A stretch of 32,854 nt of DNA from an uncultured Bacteroidota bacterium (GTDB lineage: Bacteria > Bacteroidota > Bacteroidia > Bacteroidales > GWA2-32-17). Under the pieces are notes generated by a model. The model saw nothing but the letters and a program-made list of their open reading frames with translations, searched no databases and was not told the DNA's origin. Within the stretch, counting starts at the first letter, position 1. Each line of letters starts with the position of its first letter. This document shows, piece by piece, positions 9,162-18,430 of the stretch. A program made the translations under genes and the position numbers. The stretch covers positions 1-32,854 of the forward strand of contig CAIQJL010000270.1 of the NCBI GenBank assembly GCA_903872185.1. Reading direction: 5' to 3'.

Positions 9162-10988
9162 ATGAGGAAGAATTTGAGGTGGGCTTTTTGTTTTTTGATT
9201 ATTGTTATTTCAATTGAAAGCTGCAAGGATACACACACGCACGACTATATTTCAGCTGATTGTAAAGACTTATTTGATTCAAATAAATATTCTGAGATTT
9301 TAAAAAATAATTTTATTAACTCATCTGATTCTGCATCAATATGTTTTACTGAACTAAATAATTTCGATACTTTAAAAATATTTTATTCTAAAAGAAATTA
9401 TAAATCAGTATGGTTTTCTGAAAGCATTGATTTCAAAATTGTTGATTCTATTTTAAATTTCTTCAATAATTCATATACCCATGGTTTAAAAACCAACTGG
9501 TATTACGGAGATGTCATTTTATCAAAAATAGAAAAATTAAAATCTGTAAAAATAAATTGCGATAGTATTTATCAGTTATTAAGCGAAATAGATATACTCT
9601 TATCGAATGCATTGATTGATTATTCTAATCATTTAAATCATGGTTTTTTTAATCCCCTTGAAAATTACGATAAATGTTACTTTCTATCACTTAATAAAAG
9701 AGATTCATCACAATTCAATAAAATTTTTAATCCCGATTCAGTTTTAACTTATTTAAATACAATTCAACCAAATGGAACAGATTATAAAAAACTTCAAAGT
9801 CAGTATATAAAATTATTAAATTTAAAATGGGATAGTATTCCTCCCGCAGATACTCCTAAAATATGTATTGGCGACTCAAATAAAGTCTTAAAGTATATAG
9901 CTAACAGGTTAATTGTTACGAAAGAATTGGATAGCACTTTTACAAATTCTAGTTTTAATATTTACGATACTACTCTTAAAAAAGCAATTATCCGTTTTCA
10001 AAGCGAGCATGGTTTATTACCTGATGGCGTAATTGGAAAAAATACGATTGTGCAAATGAATATTTCAGCAAAAGATAGAGCTATTCAGATTGCAGTAAAT
10101 TTAGAGAGATTAAGATGGAACAGTTTTAATTATCCGGCAAAGCATTTAAAAATTAATATCCCTGAATTTATGTTATACTCCTATAATGCCGATACTTTTA
10201 AGTTGGCATTAAAAGTTTGCTGTGGCGAAAAAAAGCCTGGTAACTATAACGAAAGGATGAAAAAGTATATTAAAACTCATAAAATTCAAGATAGACCACC
10301 AAACCATGAGACACCAATATTTCAATCAAAAATTTCACATCTAGTATTGAATCCAGATTGGCTTGTACCAACAAATATTGTTCAAAAAGAATTGTATTAT
10401 AACTTTATTAAAGATCCTTTTTATTTAAGAGACCACGAATACAAGGTTTACAGAGACAATATTGAAGTAAATCCTGACAGTATTAATTGGAAAAAATACG
10501 ATCCTAATCACATACCATTTAGAATTAAACAAAATCCAGGAGAAATAAATGCTTTAGGGAAAATTAAATTCGTTTTCTTTAATCCTTATGATGTATTTTT
10601 ACACGATACTCCTACTAAAAATGCTTTCGAAAGAGCATATAGAGCAGTTAGTCACGGCTGCATAAGAGTTGAAGAACCATTAAAATTAGTAAAGCTATTA
10701 TTAGATGACAAGAAATGGGAGCTAGATGATATTAGAATGGCTATAGGCCTTGAACCTGAAGATAAAAAAGATAAAAAGAAGTTCAAAAAAAGAATGGAAG
10801 ATTTTAAAGAATGGAAAGAGCTTGAAGAAAAAGACAGCGTTAAGCTTGAAACAAAAACGATTTTCTTCAAAAAACAAATTCCAATAGTTATAAATTACTT
10901 TACCGCTTTTATTGATACCAATGGTTTCCTTCAATTCAGGGACGACCTATACAAAAGAGACTTACAAATAATAAATTTATTAAAATAG
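9162..10988 (+). CDS. L,D-transpeptidase, YcbB/LdtD-like (peptidoglycan-binding domain plus YkuD domain)
   Basis: Lipoprotein-like N-terminus (SIESC); 'AIIRFQSEHGLLPDGVIGKNTIVQMN' PG-binding repeat; catalytic 'HDTPTKNAFERAYRAVSHGCIRVEEP'. Confidence 0.92.
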   Translation: MRKNLRWAFCFLIIVISIESCKDTHTHDYISADCKDLFDSNKYSEILKNNFINSSDSASICFTELNNFDTLKIFYSKRNYKSVWFSESIDFKIVDSILNFFNNSYTHGLKTNWYYGDVILSKIEKLKSVKINCDSIYQLLSEIDILLSNALIDYSNHLNHGFFNPLENYDKCYFLSLNKRDSSQFNKIFNPDSVLTYLNTIQPNGTDYKKLQSQYIKLLNLKWDSIPPADTPKICIGDSNKVLKYIANRLIVTKELDSTFTNSSFNIYDTTLKKAIIRFQSEHGLLPDGVIGKNTIVQMNISAKDRAIQIAVNLERLRWNSFNYPAKHLKINIPEFMLYSYNADTFKLALKVCCGEKKPGNYNERMKKYIKTHKIQDRPPNHETPIFQSKISHLVLNPDWLVPTNIVQKELYYNFIKDPFYLRDHEYKVYRDNIEVNPDSINWKKYDPNHIPFRIKQNPGEINALGKIKFVFFNPYDVFLHDTPTKNAFERAYRAVSHGCIRVEEPLKLVKLLLDDKKWELDDIRMAIGLEPEDKKDKKKFKKRMEDFKEWKELEEKDSVKLETKTIFFKKQIPIVINYFTAFIDTNGFLQFRDDLYKRDLQIINLLK

Positions 10989-11072
10989 TGATTATTTTTT
11001 TTGGTAATTAATTTTTATTGAATTAAATTTGAACTTTCGAATAACTTGTTCAATAAATAAATTCAACCAACT

Positions 11073-12260
11073 ATGAAAAAAACTATTTTACTAATTTTAA
11101 GTGTAATTATTTGGGGAAATATATTTGCTCAAATAGATCCTTTAAATTCTCCCTATTCACAAAATGGAACATATTCTGTTGTAATGGATTCTGTTATGAA
11201 TTCGCAGCCAACAGATATGCTTATTTTCAGACCTTCATCTAATGTTGATGGGCCATTTCCAACTTTACTTTTTCAACCAGGCGCAAACGGAACAGGAACG
11301 AGCTATATTAATAAACATAGCTATGATTTGTACTGGTCACATTTGGCATCATATGGTTACGTAATATTTATAATTAATAATACATCTGGTGGCCCAAACG
11401 GAACACTTTTCACAACTGCACATGACTGGATTAAAACTAATACAAATAATACATCAAGCTGGATGCACTCATATGTTGATTTAGGTAGGTTTATTGTTGC
11501 AGGTCACTCCAATGGAGGCATGAATGCTACTGATATTATAATAAACAGACCATCAGAAATAAAAGGAATTATTTATATGGCATCATATCCAAACCCTGGA
11601 ATGCTTGGTTTTGGCGCTCAAAATGTAAGTACTTATAATGGAAAAGTGCTTATTCTTAATGGTGACGAAGACGATACTTCTGCACCTTTAGTTGGAACAA
11701 CAAACGCAGTTGCATTAACTGCATATCAAACTCGCTTTAGCGCAGTTTCATGTAAATCAAGAGTGCTGTTTACTGGAATTGGGCACGGTGGATTTGGAGA
11801 TTATAATAATCCTTCTCAACCAGTTGGTACAATTGGTAGAAATAAAGCTACCGCTTCAATAAGACATTATATTGTAAGCTTTTTAAATTCACAATTTAAA
11901 TATAATCAATCAAGCTTTAATAATTTTAATAGCTTAGTTTTAAGACCAACATCTGTTTCTGAATTTGAAAATACTTGCAGTACCGTTACTAGTGAAGATG
12001 TAATAGAATTAAATAATTCAAATGAATTAACTGTTTTTCCAGTTCCTGCAAAAAATAATATAAATGTAAATTTAAACAACGTACAAACAGGAAGAATTTT
12101 AATTTATAATAGTATCGGAATTGCAATGTTTAAAGGCAATATAAATAATAATTCAAAAGTTAATATAAACACTGAATCATTTCCCTCTGGCATTTATATT
12201 ATTTGTTTTGAAGGTGAGGATGGAAGTAAACTAATTCAAAAATTTATTTTAGAAAATTAG
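11073..12260 (+). CDS. Secreted alpha/beta hydrolase (dienelactone hydrolase/PETase-like lipase fold) with T9SS-type sorting domain
   Basis: Signal peptide; 'VAGHSNGGMN' nucleophile elbow; 'GDEDDTSAP' acid; 'GIGHGGFGD' His; C-term 'LTVFPVPAKNNINVNLNNVQTGRILIYNSIG...SFPSGIYIICFEGEDGSKLIQKFILEN'. Confidence 0.85.
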   Translation: MKKTILLILSVIIWGNIFAQIDPLNSPYSQNGTYSVVMDSVMNSQPTDMLIFRPSSNVDGPFPTLLFQPGANGTGTSYINKHSYDLYWSHLASYGYVIFIINNTSGGPNGTLFTTAHDWIKTNTNNTSSWMHSYVDLGRFIVAGHSNGGMNATDIIINRPSEIKGIIYMASYPNPGMLGFGAQNVSTYNGKVLILNGDEDDTSAPLVGTTNAVALTAYQTRFSAVSCKSRVLFTGIGHGGFGDYNNPSQPVGTIGRNKATASIRHYIVSFLNSQFKYNQSSFNNFNSLVLRPTSVSEFENTCSTVTSEDVIELNNSNELTVFPVPAKNNINVNLNNVQTGRILIYNSIGIAMFKGNINNNSKVNINTESFPSGIYIICFEGEDGSKLIQKFILEN

Positions 12261-12275
12261 ACTACAATCGGCTGT

Positions 12276-12314
12276 AAAATAAAAAATCCCGAAATATTCG
12301 GGATTTTTTATTTT
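12276..12314. terminator. Bidirectional rho-independent-type terminator between convergent genes
   Basis: Perfect 18-nt arms AAAATAAAAAATCCCGAA / TTCGGGATTTTTTATTTT with ATA loop; A-run and T-run on both sides. Confidence 0.9.
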
Positions 12315-12324
12315 ACTAATTTTA

Positions 12325-13236
12325 TTATTCAACAGATATTTTTTGTGTAAATTTTTCTTTTCCAGATTGAATTTGAATAAAATACATACCCTTTTTTAAA
12401 TCGCGGATATTTAAACTACTTATTTCAATTCCTTTTGGAAGAGTAAACTCTTTTACTTTTTGACCAACAAGACTAAACATAGATACTGTTGTTTCAAATT
12501 TAGATTCATAACTAAACTGAATATTAACTATATCGTTAGCAGGATTTGGAAAAATATTCACATCTTTTTGTAAATAATATTTAGTTAATCCTAATGTGCC
12601 ACCTTCAATAGTTAATTCATCAACTTTTAAAATACTTCCAGTAACTGCAGCAGTAGGGCTTGATGATACTAATAAAATTTGTAAAGTATCAGGATATTCG
12701 GTAAGTGACAAATAAGTGAAGTTTGCTTGAAAAGCTGTCCATGTTGACACAGTAGCAACATTAGTAAATTGAGCATAACCAATAGTATCAAGAGAACTTG
12801 GAACTGTAGTTGTATTTCTTTTTAGAAGAACTGCAGCTAAAAAACAATTGTCTGTAGCAGAAGGAGTATATTTATAATATCCTTTAAAAACAGCTGGTCT
12901 TTGATTAAATGGTGTGCCACCATTAATTGCAATTGGAGGCGTACTAGTCATATTAACTGAAATAGTACCATTTGTTAATATACCAGGAACCGAGTATCCA
13001 AGTGCTAATTTTGTTTCTAATTTTGCTGAATTTAAACCTGAATATACATCAACAGTTTCTTTTGTAACAACTGGAGGAGAAAAAAATCCTGCTAATGTTG
13101 CATTTGGAGTAGACCACCCTGTAGGATCAGCACCAGTTGCAGTTCCCCATGTTTCAAAACCACTATTGGTAATATACTGTGCATTAATAAATGTACAAAA
13201 AGCAGTAAATGCAATTAATAGTACAAAATGTTTCAT
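12325..13236 (-). CDS. Secreted T9SS type A sorting-domain protein with beta-sandwich/carbohydrate-binding-like N-terminal region
   Basis: Signal peptide; 'NSGFETWGTATGADPTGWSTPN' lectin-like start; C-terminal 'NIFPNPANDIVNIQFSYESKFETTVSMFSLVGQKVKEF...LKKGMYFIQIQSGKEKFTQKISVE'. Confidence 0.82.
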   Translation of the reverse strand: MKHFVLLIAFTAFCTFINAQYITNSGFETWGTATGADPTGWSTPNATLAGFFSPPVVTKETVDVYSGLNSAKLETKLALGYSVPGILTNGTISVNMTSTPPIAINGGTPFNQRPAVFKGYYKYTPSATDNCFLAAVLLKRNTTTVPSSLDTIGYAQFTNVATVSTWTAFQANFTYLSLTEYPDTLQILLVSSSPTAAVTGSILKVDELTIEGGTLGLTKYYLQKDVNIFPNPANDIVNIQFSYESKFETTVSMFSLVGQKVKEFTLPKGIEISSLNIRDLKKGMYFIQIQSGKEKFTQKISVE

Positions 13237-13281
13237 AATAATGTTTTTTTAGTTTGAATTTTTAAAAGTATAGAGAAATTT

Positions 13282-13941
13282 TTAATTTAACAACTCATTT
13301 TGCTTGTTTTCATCAACAGGAACTTGCCAGTCTACATTTAAATCATCCTCACTATCGTCATGTATTACAATTTCTGGCTCAATTGAGCTTTCTTTCCTAA
13401 AATAAATTGCCAGAATTATTCCTGCAATCATTCCTAGTAAATGCGATTCCCAGGACACTTTTGGATCTAAAGGTAAAACTCCCCAAATCATACTACCATA
13501 TAAAAACACTATTAATAATGAAATGGCTAAAAGTCTAATACTTCTTAAAATTACACCACTGGTAAAAATAAAACTGGCTAAACCATAAACTATTCCGCTT
13601 GCTCCAATATGATATGCAGGTCTTCCACCAAACCAAACCCAAATGCCAGTCATTATATAAATTAAAAAGAAAACTTTATATGAAACTTTTGAATAAAAAT
13701 AAAAAAGTGCTGTTCCAAGAACCAGTAATGGAAGTGAGTTTGCAATTAAGTGATCAATATTTCCATGAATTAAAGGAGATGTAATTATTCCAATTATACC
13801 TTTAATTTTTAATGGATATAATCCAAAGCCAGAAAAGTCTTCATTTAGAATTATTTCTGAAATTTTAATTAGCCAAAGAGCACCAACAAATAGTATAGGA
13901 AAAAAAATACTTAAAAGAAATTTTTTCTTCTCGAAATTCAT
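13282..13941 (-). CDS. Rhomboid family intramembrane serine protease
   Basis: Multi-TM; 'HGNIDHLIANSLPLLVLG'; catalytic 'GASGIVYG' and 'WESHLLGMIAGI' His. Confidence 0.9.
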   Translation of the reverse strand: MNFEKKKFLLSIFFPILFVGALWLIKISEIILNEDFSGFGLYPLKIKGIIGIITSPLIHGNIDHLIANSLPLLVLGTALFYFYSKVSYKVFFLIYIMTGIWVWFGGRPAYHIGASGIVYGLASFIFTSGVILRSIRLLAISLLIVFLYGSMIWGVLPLDPKVSWESHLLGMIAGIILAIYFRKESSIEPEIVIHDDSEDDLNVDWQVPVDENKQNELLN

Positions 13942-13945
13942 ATCT

Positions 13946-13953
13946 TAGCTTTG
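13946..13953 (+). promoter_or_regulatory. -7 element TAnnTTTG (TAGCTTTG) upstream of dacB
   Basis: Exact match; overlaps the track start (TTG 13951), supporting the downstream ATG at 13999. Confidence 0.5.
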
Positions 13954-13998
13954 TTGCAAATTACTAAAAGCCCGGTGTTAAAAAAAATAAATTTTAGA

Positions 13999-15474
13999 AT
14001 GTATAAAACAGCTTTTTTTTTATTTATTTCATTTATTTTAAATAATGTTATTTATGCTCAAAAAGCTATAAATGAGCAAAAAACAGACTTCAATAAAGCT
14101 ATAAAAGAATTTATTTTAGATTCTGATTTATTAAACTCATCAATTAGCTTTTATGCTATAGATTTAAATACCGACGAAGAAATTGGTAAAATTAATCCGG
14201 AATTGAGACTTTCTCCGGCTTCAACAATGAAATTATTTACAACCGCAGCTGCACTTGAAATTCTTGGCGAAGAAAAAACATTTAAAACAAAAATAGGATA
14301 TAGTGGAGCTATTAATGAAAGTGGCTTTTTAAATGGAAATATTATAATTAAAGGAGGTGGCGATCCTTGTTTTATGAGTCATAATTTTAATTCAACTTAC
14401 TATAATCCTGAAATTTTATCAAAGATTATATCTGAAATTATAAAGTCCGGAATTAAAAAAATCAACGGATCAATAGTAGGAAATGCAAGTTATTACTCTG
14501 ATAATTCGGCGCCATCAACATGGATTTTAGCTGATGTTGCAAATTATTATGGTGCATCCCCATCGGCTCTTTCAATTTTAGATAATGAATATAAACTATT
14601 TTTTAATACCGGGTTAAAATCAAATGACAGTACCTTTATTATTAAAAAGGAACCCGAAATTCCATTTATGGAATTAGAGAATATTGTAAAAACTGATAAC
14701 GTTTCTGGTGATCAATCAATAATATATGGAGGTCAGTTTGACAATTACAGAATTGCAACAGGAAAGCTACCAATAAATAAAACAAATTTTGAAGTAAAAG
14801 GATCTACCTCAAATCCCCCATTGTTAGCAGCCGAACTATTAAAAAAAGAATTAACAAAAAACGGGATAATTGTTATGGATTCTTCAATTGCAGTGCCTGG
14901 GCTAAAATTTCAAAAAATAATTAATGAAGATTACAAATACATTTATGAAATAGAATCGCCAAGATTAAAAGATATTATTTATTATACTAATATTAAAAGC
15001 ATAAACCTTTATGCTGAACATTTGTTACGACAGATTGGTGTTACTAAAAATGGAAATGGAAGTAATGCCTCAGGCATCGATGAAATAAATAATTTCTGGT
15101 TAAAAACAACTGGCAAATTGTTAATGTATGATGGGAGTGGGCTTTCACGTTTTAATGCAGTATCTGCAAAACAATTAGTTCAAGTGTTAAGTTATATGAA
15201 AAAGACTAGTAAGAATTTCAATTCCTTTTATAATTCACTTCCGGTAGCCTCAAGAAGTGGAAGTTTAAGTGGAATGTTTTCTGGTAGTTTTGCAGAAAAC
15301 AACATGCGTGCAAAAAGTGGCTATATGACTGGCGTTAGGAGTTATGCCGGTTATGTTAAAACAAAATCCTCAAAAGAAATAGCTTTTGCAATAATTATAA
15401 ATAATTATTCGTCAAGCCCTTCGGTAGTAAAGAGCAAAATAGAGCAATTTTTGATACAACTTTCTAACAATTAA
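13999..15474 (+). CDS. dacB: D-alanyl-D-alanine carboxypeptidase/endopeptidase (PBP4, peptidase S13)
   Basis: SxxK 'SPASTMKLFTTAAALEILG', SxN 'SINLYAEHLLRQ', KSG 'RAKSGYMTGVRSYAGYV'; ATG at 13999 gives a signal peptide MYKTAFFLFISFILNNVIYAQ, so preferred over TTG 13951. Confidence 0.9.
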   Translation: MYKTAFFLFISFILNNVIYAQKAINEQKTDFNKAIKEFILDSDLLNSSISFYAIDLNTDEEIGKINPELRLSPASTMKLFTTAAALEILGEEKTFKTKIGYSGAINESGFLNGNIIIKGGGDPCFMSHNFNSTYYNPEILSKIISEIIKSGIKKINGSIVGNASYYSDNSAPSTWILADVANYYGASPSALSILDNEYKLFFNTGLKSNDSTFIIKKEPEIPFMELENIVKTDNVSGDQSIIYGGQFDNYRIATGKLPINKTNFEVKGSTSNPPLLAAELLKKELTKNGIIVMDSSIAVPGLKFQKIINEDYKYIYEIESPRLKDIIYYTNIKSINLYAEHLLRQIGVTKNGNGSNASGIDEINNFWLKTTGKLLMYDGSGLSRFNAVSAKQLVQVLSYMKKTSKNFNSFYNSLPVASRSGSLSGMFSGSFAENNMRAKSGYMTGVRSYAGYVKTKSSKEIAFAIIINNYSSSPSVVKSKIEQFLIQLSNN

Positions 15475-15523
15475 TCCGTATAAGTGAGTAAAAAATTATA
15501 AATTTCTTCTATAACCCTTATTT

Positions 15524-16597
15524 ATGGGGATTAAAATTAATAAGTTAGTTTGTTTTTATATAATAACAATTCCAATTGTTTTAACGACGTTTTATTCTTG
15601 TACCAATTCATGTGATTGCTCCAAATTAACAGATAGAAAAGGAATAATGTATTTGGCTGGTGATCCAGTTCCATATACTGGTGAATGTAACGAAGATTTT
15701 TCGGGTGTTAAAAAAACTTACTTTTATAAAAAAGGAAGACTTCATGGATATTATTCAGTATGGAATGAAAAAGGACAAAAATTAGTGGAAACAAAATATG
15801 ATGATGGTGAAAAAACAGGCATAGCAAAAATATTTGATAACAATGGGAAATTAATTTTATTAGAATCATTTGAAAACGGAAAGAAAAATGGAATAGTAAA
15901 AGAATGGTTTAGTGATGGGAACATTAAACATGTTGAAAACTATAGCAATAATGTTCCAAATGGACAGGAATTATTTTATTATGACAACGGTAAAAAGAAG
16001 GAACAGAAATTTTTCAAAGATGGATTAGCTCATGGTGACTGGGTAATTTGGTACGAAAACGGAAATAAAAGAACAGAAGGAAAATATAAAGAAGGATTAG
16101 AACATGGTACATGGATTACCTGGTATGAAAACGGAAAACCAGAGAAAAAAGAAAAGTACAATGAAGGTAGACCTGAAGGAAAATTTGAAACATGGTATGA
16201 AAACGGGCAGGTTGAAACCTCTGGTAATTTTATTAATGGATATGAAGATGGACTTTGGGTTATATGGTATGAGAACGGACAAAAAAAACGTCAGGGAATT
16301 ATTAAAAATGGTAGCGAGCAAGGCTTATGGGTTTCGTGGTATCCTAGCGGACAAAAAATGAACCAAGAAACTTTTGTTGATGGTAGAGAAAATGGATTAT
16401 CTACAGCCTGGTATGAAAGCGGACAGAAAAAATCTGAAATAAATTATATCTCTGGAATCTTTAATGGCGAAATTACTAAGTGGAAAGAAAATGGCGAAGT
16501 TATAATGAAAGGAATATATGAAAATGGTGATCTTAAAAACCTTTTAATAGACAAAACCGATTCAATCAGAGGAAATAAACATATTCCTGTTTTCTAG
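15524..16597 (+). CDS. YwqK-family/MORN-variant repeat lipoprotein
   Basis: N-terminal signal with lipobox-like 'TTFYSC'; at least six 24-aa tandem repeats of pattern HGxWxxWYENGxxxxxxxYxxGxx. Confidence 0.85.
   Translation: MGIKINKLVCFYIITIPIVLTTFYSCTNSCDCSKLTDRKGIMYLAGDPVPYTGECNEDFSGVKKTYFYKKGRLHGYYSVWNEKGQKLVETKYDDGEKTGIAKIFDNNGKLILLESFENGKKNGIVKEWFSDGNIKHVENYSNNVPNGQELFYYDNGKKKEQKFFKDGLAHGDWVIWYENGNKRTEGKYKEGLEHGTWITWYENGKPEKKEKYNEGRPEGKFETWYENGQVETSGNFINGYEDGLWVIWYENGQKKRQGIIKNGSEQGLWVSWYPSGQKMNQETFVDGRENGLSTAWYESGQKKSEINYISGIFNGEITKWKENGEVIMKGIYENGDLKNLLIDKTDSIRGNKHIPVF
16026..16460 (+). repeat. In-frame tandem repeat region (about 72-nt period, 24-aa MORN-like units)
   Basis: Repeats HGDWVIWYENGNKRTEGKYKEGLE / HGTWITWYENGKPEKKEKYNEGRP / EGKFETWYENGQVETSGNFINGYE / DGLWVIWYENGQKKRQGIIKNGSE etc.; boundaries approximate. 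Confidence 0.7.
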
Positions 16598-16656
16598 GTT
16601 ATGTAATTTTATAACAAATCACATAATAATATTTCAAAATATTTATTTGTACTTAA

Positions 16657-17067
16657 ATGATTTGGCAAAAAGAAATTTCATTACCTAAATTCTCGAGAGG
16701 TATTCATTTAATTACTGATATAATCACAGAAAACATTGAATCTTTTCCAGCCTCGGGGTTATTAAATATTTTTGTTAAACATACATCTGCAGCAATTATT
16801 ATAAATGAAAACGCAGACCCTTCGGTTAGAAAAGACCTGGATAATTTCACAAAGTATTTGATTCCCGATGAGTTCGAAAAGTTTACTCATATTTTTGAAG
16901 GAAAAGACGATATGTCGGCTCATATAAAATCTTCAATTTTCGGGCAATCCTTAACAATTCCAATAATTAATGGAAAATTAGGCTTAGGAACATGGCAGGG
17001 AATACAGTTTTGCGAGTTTAGAATAAATGGTGGTAATAGGAGAGTTGTTTTAACAATTTACAGTTAA
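16657..17067 (+). CDS. yjbQ: YjbQ/UPF0047 family protein (secondary thiamine-phosphate synthase-type)
   Basis: 'FVKHTSAAIIINENADPSVRKDLDNF', 'SSIFGQSLTIPIINGKLGLGTWQGIQFCEFRINGGNRRVVLTIY'. Confidence 0.93.
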   Translation: MIWQKEISLPKFSRGIHLITDIITENIESFPASGLLNIFVKHTSAAIIINENADPSVRKDLDNFTKYLIPDEFEKFTHIFEGKDDMSAHIKSSIFGQSLTIPIINGKLGLGTWQGIQFCEFRINGGNRRVVLTIYS

Positions 17068-17072
17068 CCTTT

Positions 17073-17180
17073 TGTCATTCTGAGCCCTTCCTTCGTCAGG
17101 ATATACTCCGGGAAGAATCTAGATACATATGCAGATCATTCGCAGAGTTTATCCTAACGAAGGAAGGGCCCTATATGACA
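17073..17180. repeat. Long imperfect inverted repeat (35-nt arms, 38-nt spacer), TGTCAT-ended dispersed-repeat-like element
   Basis: TGTCATTCTGAGCCCTTCCTTCGTCAGGATATACT (17073-17107) pairs with the reverse complement of 17146-17180 (TGTCATATAGGGCCCTTCCTTCGTTAGGATAAACT). Confidence 0.85.
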
Positions 17181-17192
17181 GATGAAAAAAAG

Positions 17193-18428
17193 TTACTGCT
17201 TTACCAATTTCTTTACTAAAACATTATCATTATTAAAAACCTTAACAACGTACACACCTTTAGGCAAATTATTAATATTAACTTCTGTTTTTGCTGAGAA
17301 TAATTGCTGTTCAATTAACTGTTGGCCATCAATATCACTTATTGTTAATATTAACTTTGAAATTAAAAAAATTGATGGTAATTCAATAAAAACATTATTG
17401 TTTGCTGGATTGGGATAAAAATTAATATTTTGAATTTTAGTTTTCTCCGGAATAGAACTTACTCCTCCGTTTGTGGTTTTTAAAATTGTGCCATTATTTC
17501 CAACAATAAACCCAGTATTTGAATTTGTAAAAAAAACTGAATTCAATACCTTATTAGAAGCAATATTATATATAGAATTAAAAGTATTTCCGCCATCATT
17601 TGTTTTCAATATCACACTTTCCAAAAATATCCCTATCCAACCATTATAATTATTACCAATAACATAACCAGTATCAATTTCAGTAAAAAAAAATGAAGAT
17701 GTTATGTATGCAAGATTGTTTTGTTTCAATATCCAAGAATTACCGCCATCAATTGTTTTAATAAAACTATTATAGCCACCCAATGCATAACCAATATTAG
17801 AATTAGAAAAAAATAATGAATTACAAATACCATAAAGTGGGCTTGGAATAGGAATCCAATTTGTACCACCGTTTATTGTCCTATAAATAGTATCTGCACT
17901 ACCTGCAAAACCAGTATCTTTTGATGTAAAGTATAAAGATTTTATATACTGATATTGATACTGACCTAATGAATAATTTTCAGTCCAATTAATTCCTCCA
18001 TCAATTGTTTTAATTATTTTACCAGTATTATTTATTTTACCAGCAACAAATCCTGTATCGGTATTTATAAAAAACACAGTATAATAATCACCAATATTGC
18101 TGTTTTGCGGAACCCACAAAGCACCACCGTTTGAAGTTTTTAATATTGTTCCAGTATCTCCAACTGCCCATCCAGTATGTGAATTAACAAAAAATACTTT
18201 TTTTAAATTTTGAGATGTATTACTTATTTGAGATATCCAGGTATTTCCACTATCAACTGTCTTTAATATTGTACCGGCAGCACCAACAGTAAAACCAGTA
18301 TCAGAAGTTGGAAAATATACCGAATATAAATCTTTTGTTGTAGGTATATTGTTAATATATTGCCATTGAGCATTTACAAGACATAAAATACTTAGATTAA
18401 TAAAAAATGTTAGTAATATTTTTTTCAT
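17193..18428 (-). CDS. Secreted Ycf48/BNR-like repeat protein with T9SS sorting domain (paralog A)
   Basis: Signal peptide; repeated 'TGF.VG..GTILKT.DGGNTW' units; C-term 'NFYPNPANNNVFIELPS...LPKGVYVVKVFNNDNVLVKKLVKQ'. Confidence 0.87.
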   Translation of the reverse strand: MKKILLTFFINLSILCLVNAQWQYINNIPTTKDLYSVYFPTSDTGFTVGAAGTILKTVDSGNTWISQISNTSQNLKKVFFVNSHTGWAVGDTGTILKTSNGGALWVPQNSNIGDYYTVFFINTDTGFVAGKINNTGKIIKTIDGGINWTENYSLGQYQYQYIKSLYFTSKDTGFAGSADTIYRTINGGTNWIPIPSPLYGICNSLFFSNSNIGYALGGYNSFIKTIDGGNSWILKQNNLAYITSSFFFTEIDTGYVIGNNYNGWIGIFLESVILKTNDGGNTFNSIYNIASNKVLNSVFFTNSNTGFIVGNNGTILKTTNGGVSSIPEKTKIQNINFYPNPANNNVFIELPSIFLISKLILTISDIDGQQLIEQQLFSAKTEVNINNLPKGVYVVKVFNNDNVLVKKLVKQ

Positions 18429-18430
18429 TT

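Noticed and set aside
10652-10934. Two minus-strand ORFs (72 and 70 aa) at the 3' end of the L,D-transpeptidase
   Set aside because: Complement of a Lys/Glu-rich tail gives Phe/Ser-rich nonsense; overlap each other in different frames.
12914-13252. 112-aa plus-strand ORF antisense to a T9SS protein
   Set aside because: Shadow ORF spanning the signal-peptide region of the supported minus-strand gene.
13599-13784. 61-aa plus-strand ORF in rhomboid gene
   Set aside because: Antisense to catalytic region; no protein-like features.
16097-16361. Out-of-frame (85 aa, +) and antisense (74 aa, -) ORFs over the WYENG repeats
   Set aside because: Open frames created by repeat periodicity; they carry the same repetitive shadow pattern.
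16026-16460. Regularly spaced repeats considered as a possible CRISPR array
   Set aside because: Repeats are 72-nt in-frame coding units with amino-acid-level conservation and no unique-spacer structure.
16600-16650. AT-rich short inverted sequences after the YwqK-like gene (GTTAT...ATAAC)
   Set aside because: Too short and AT-rich to distinguish from background; no clear terminator T-run.
17182-17418. 78-aa plus-strand ORF
   Set aside because: Complement of the conserved T9SS sorting-domain coding region.
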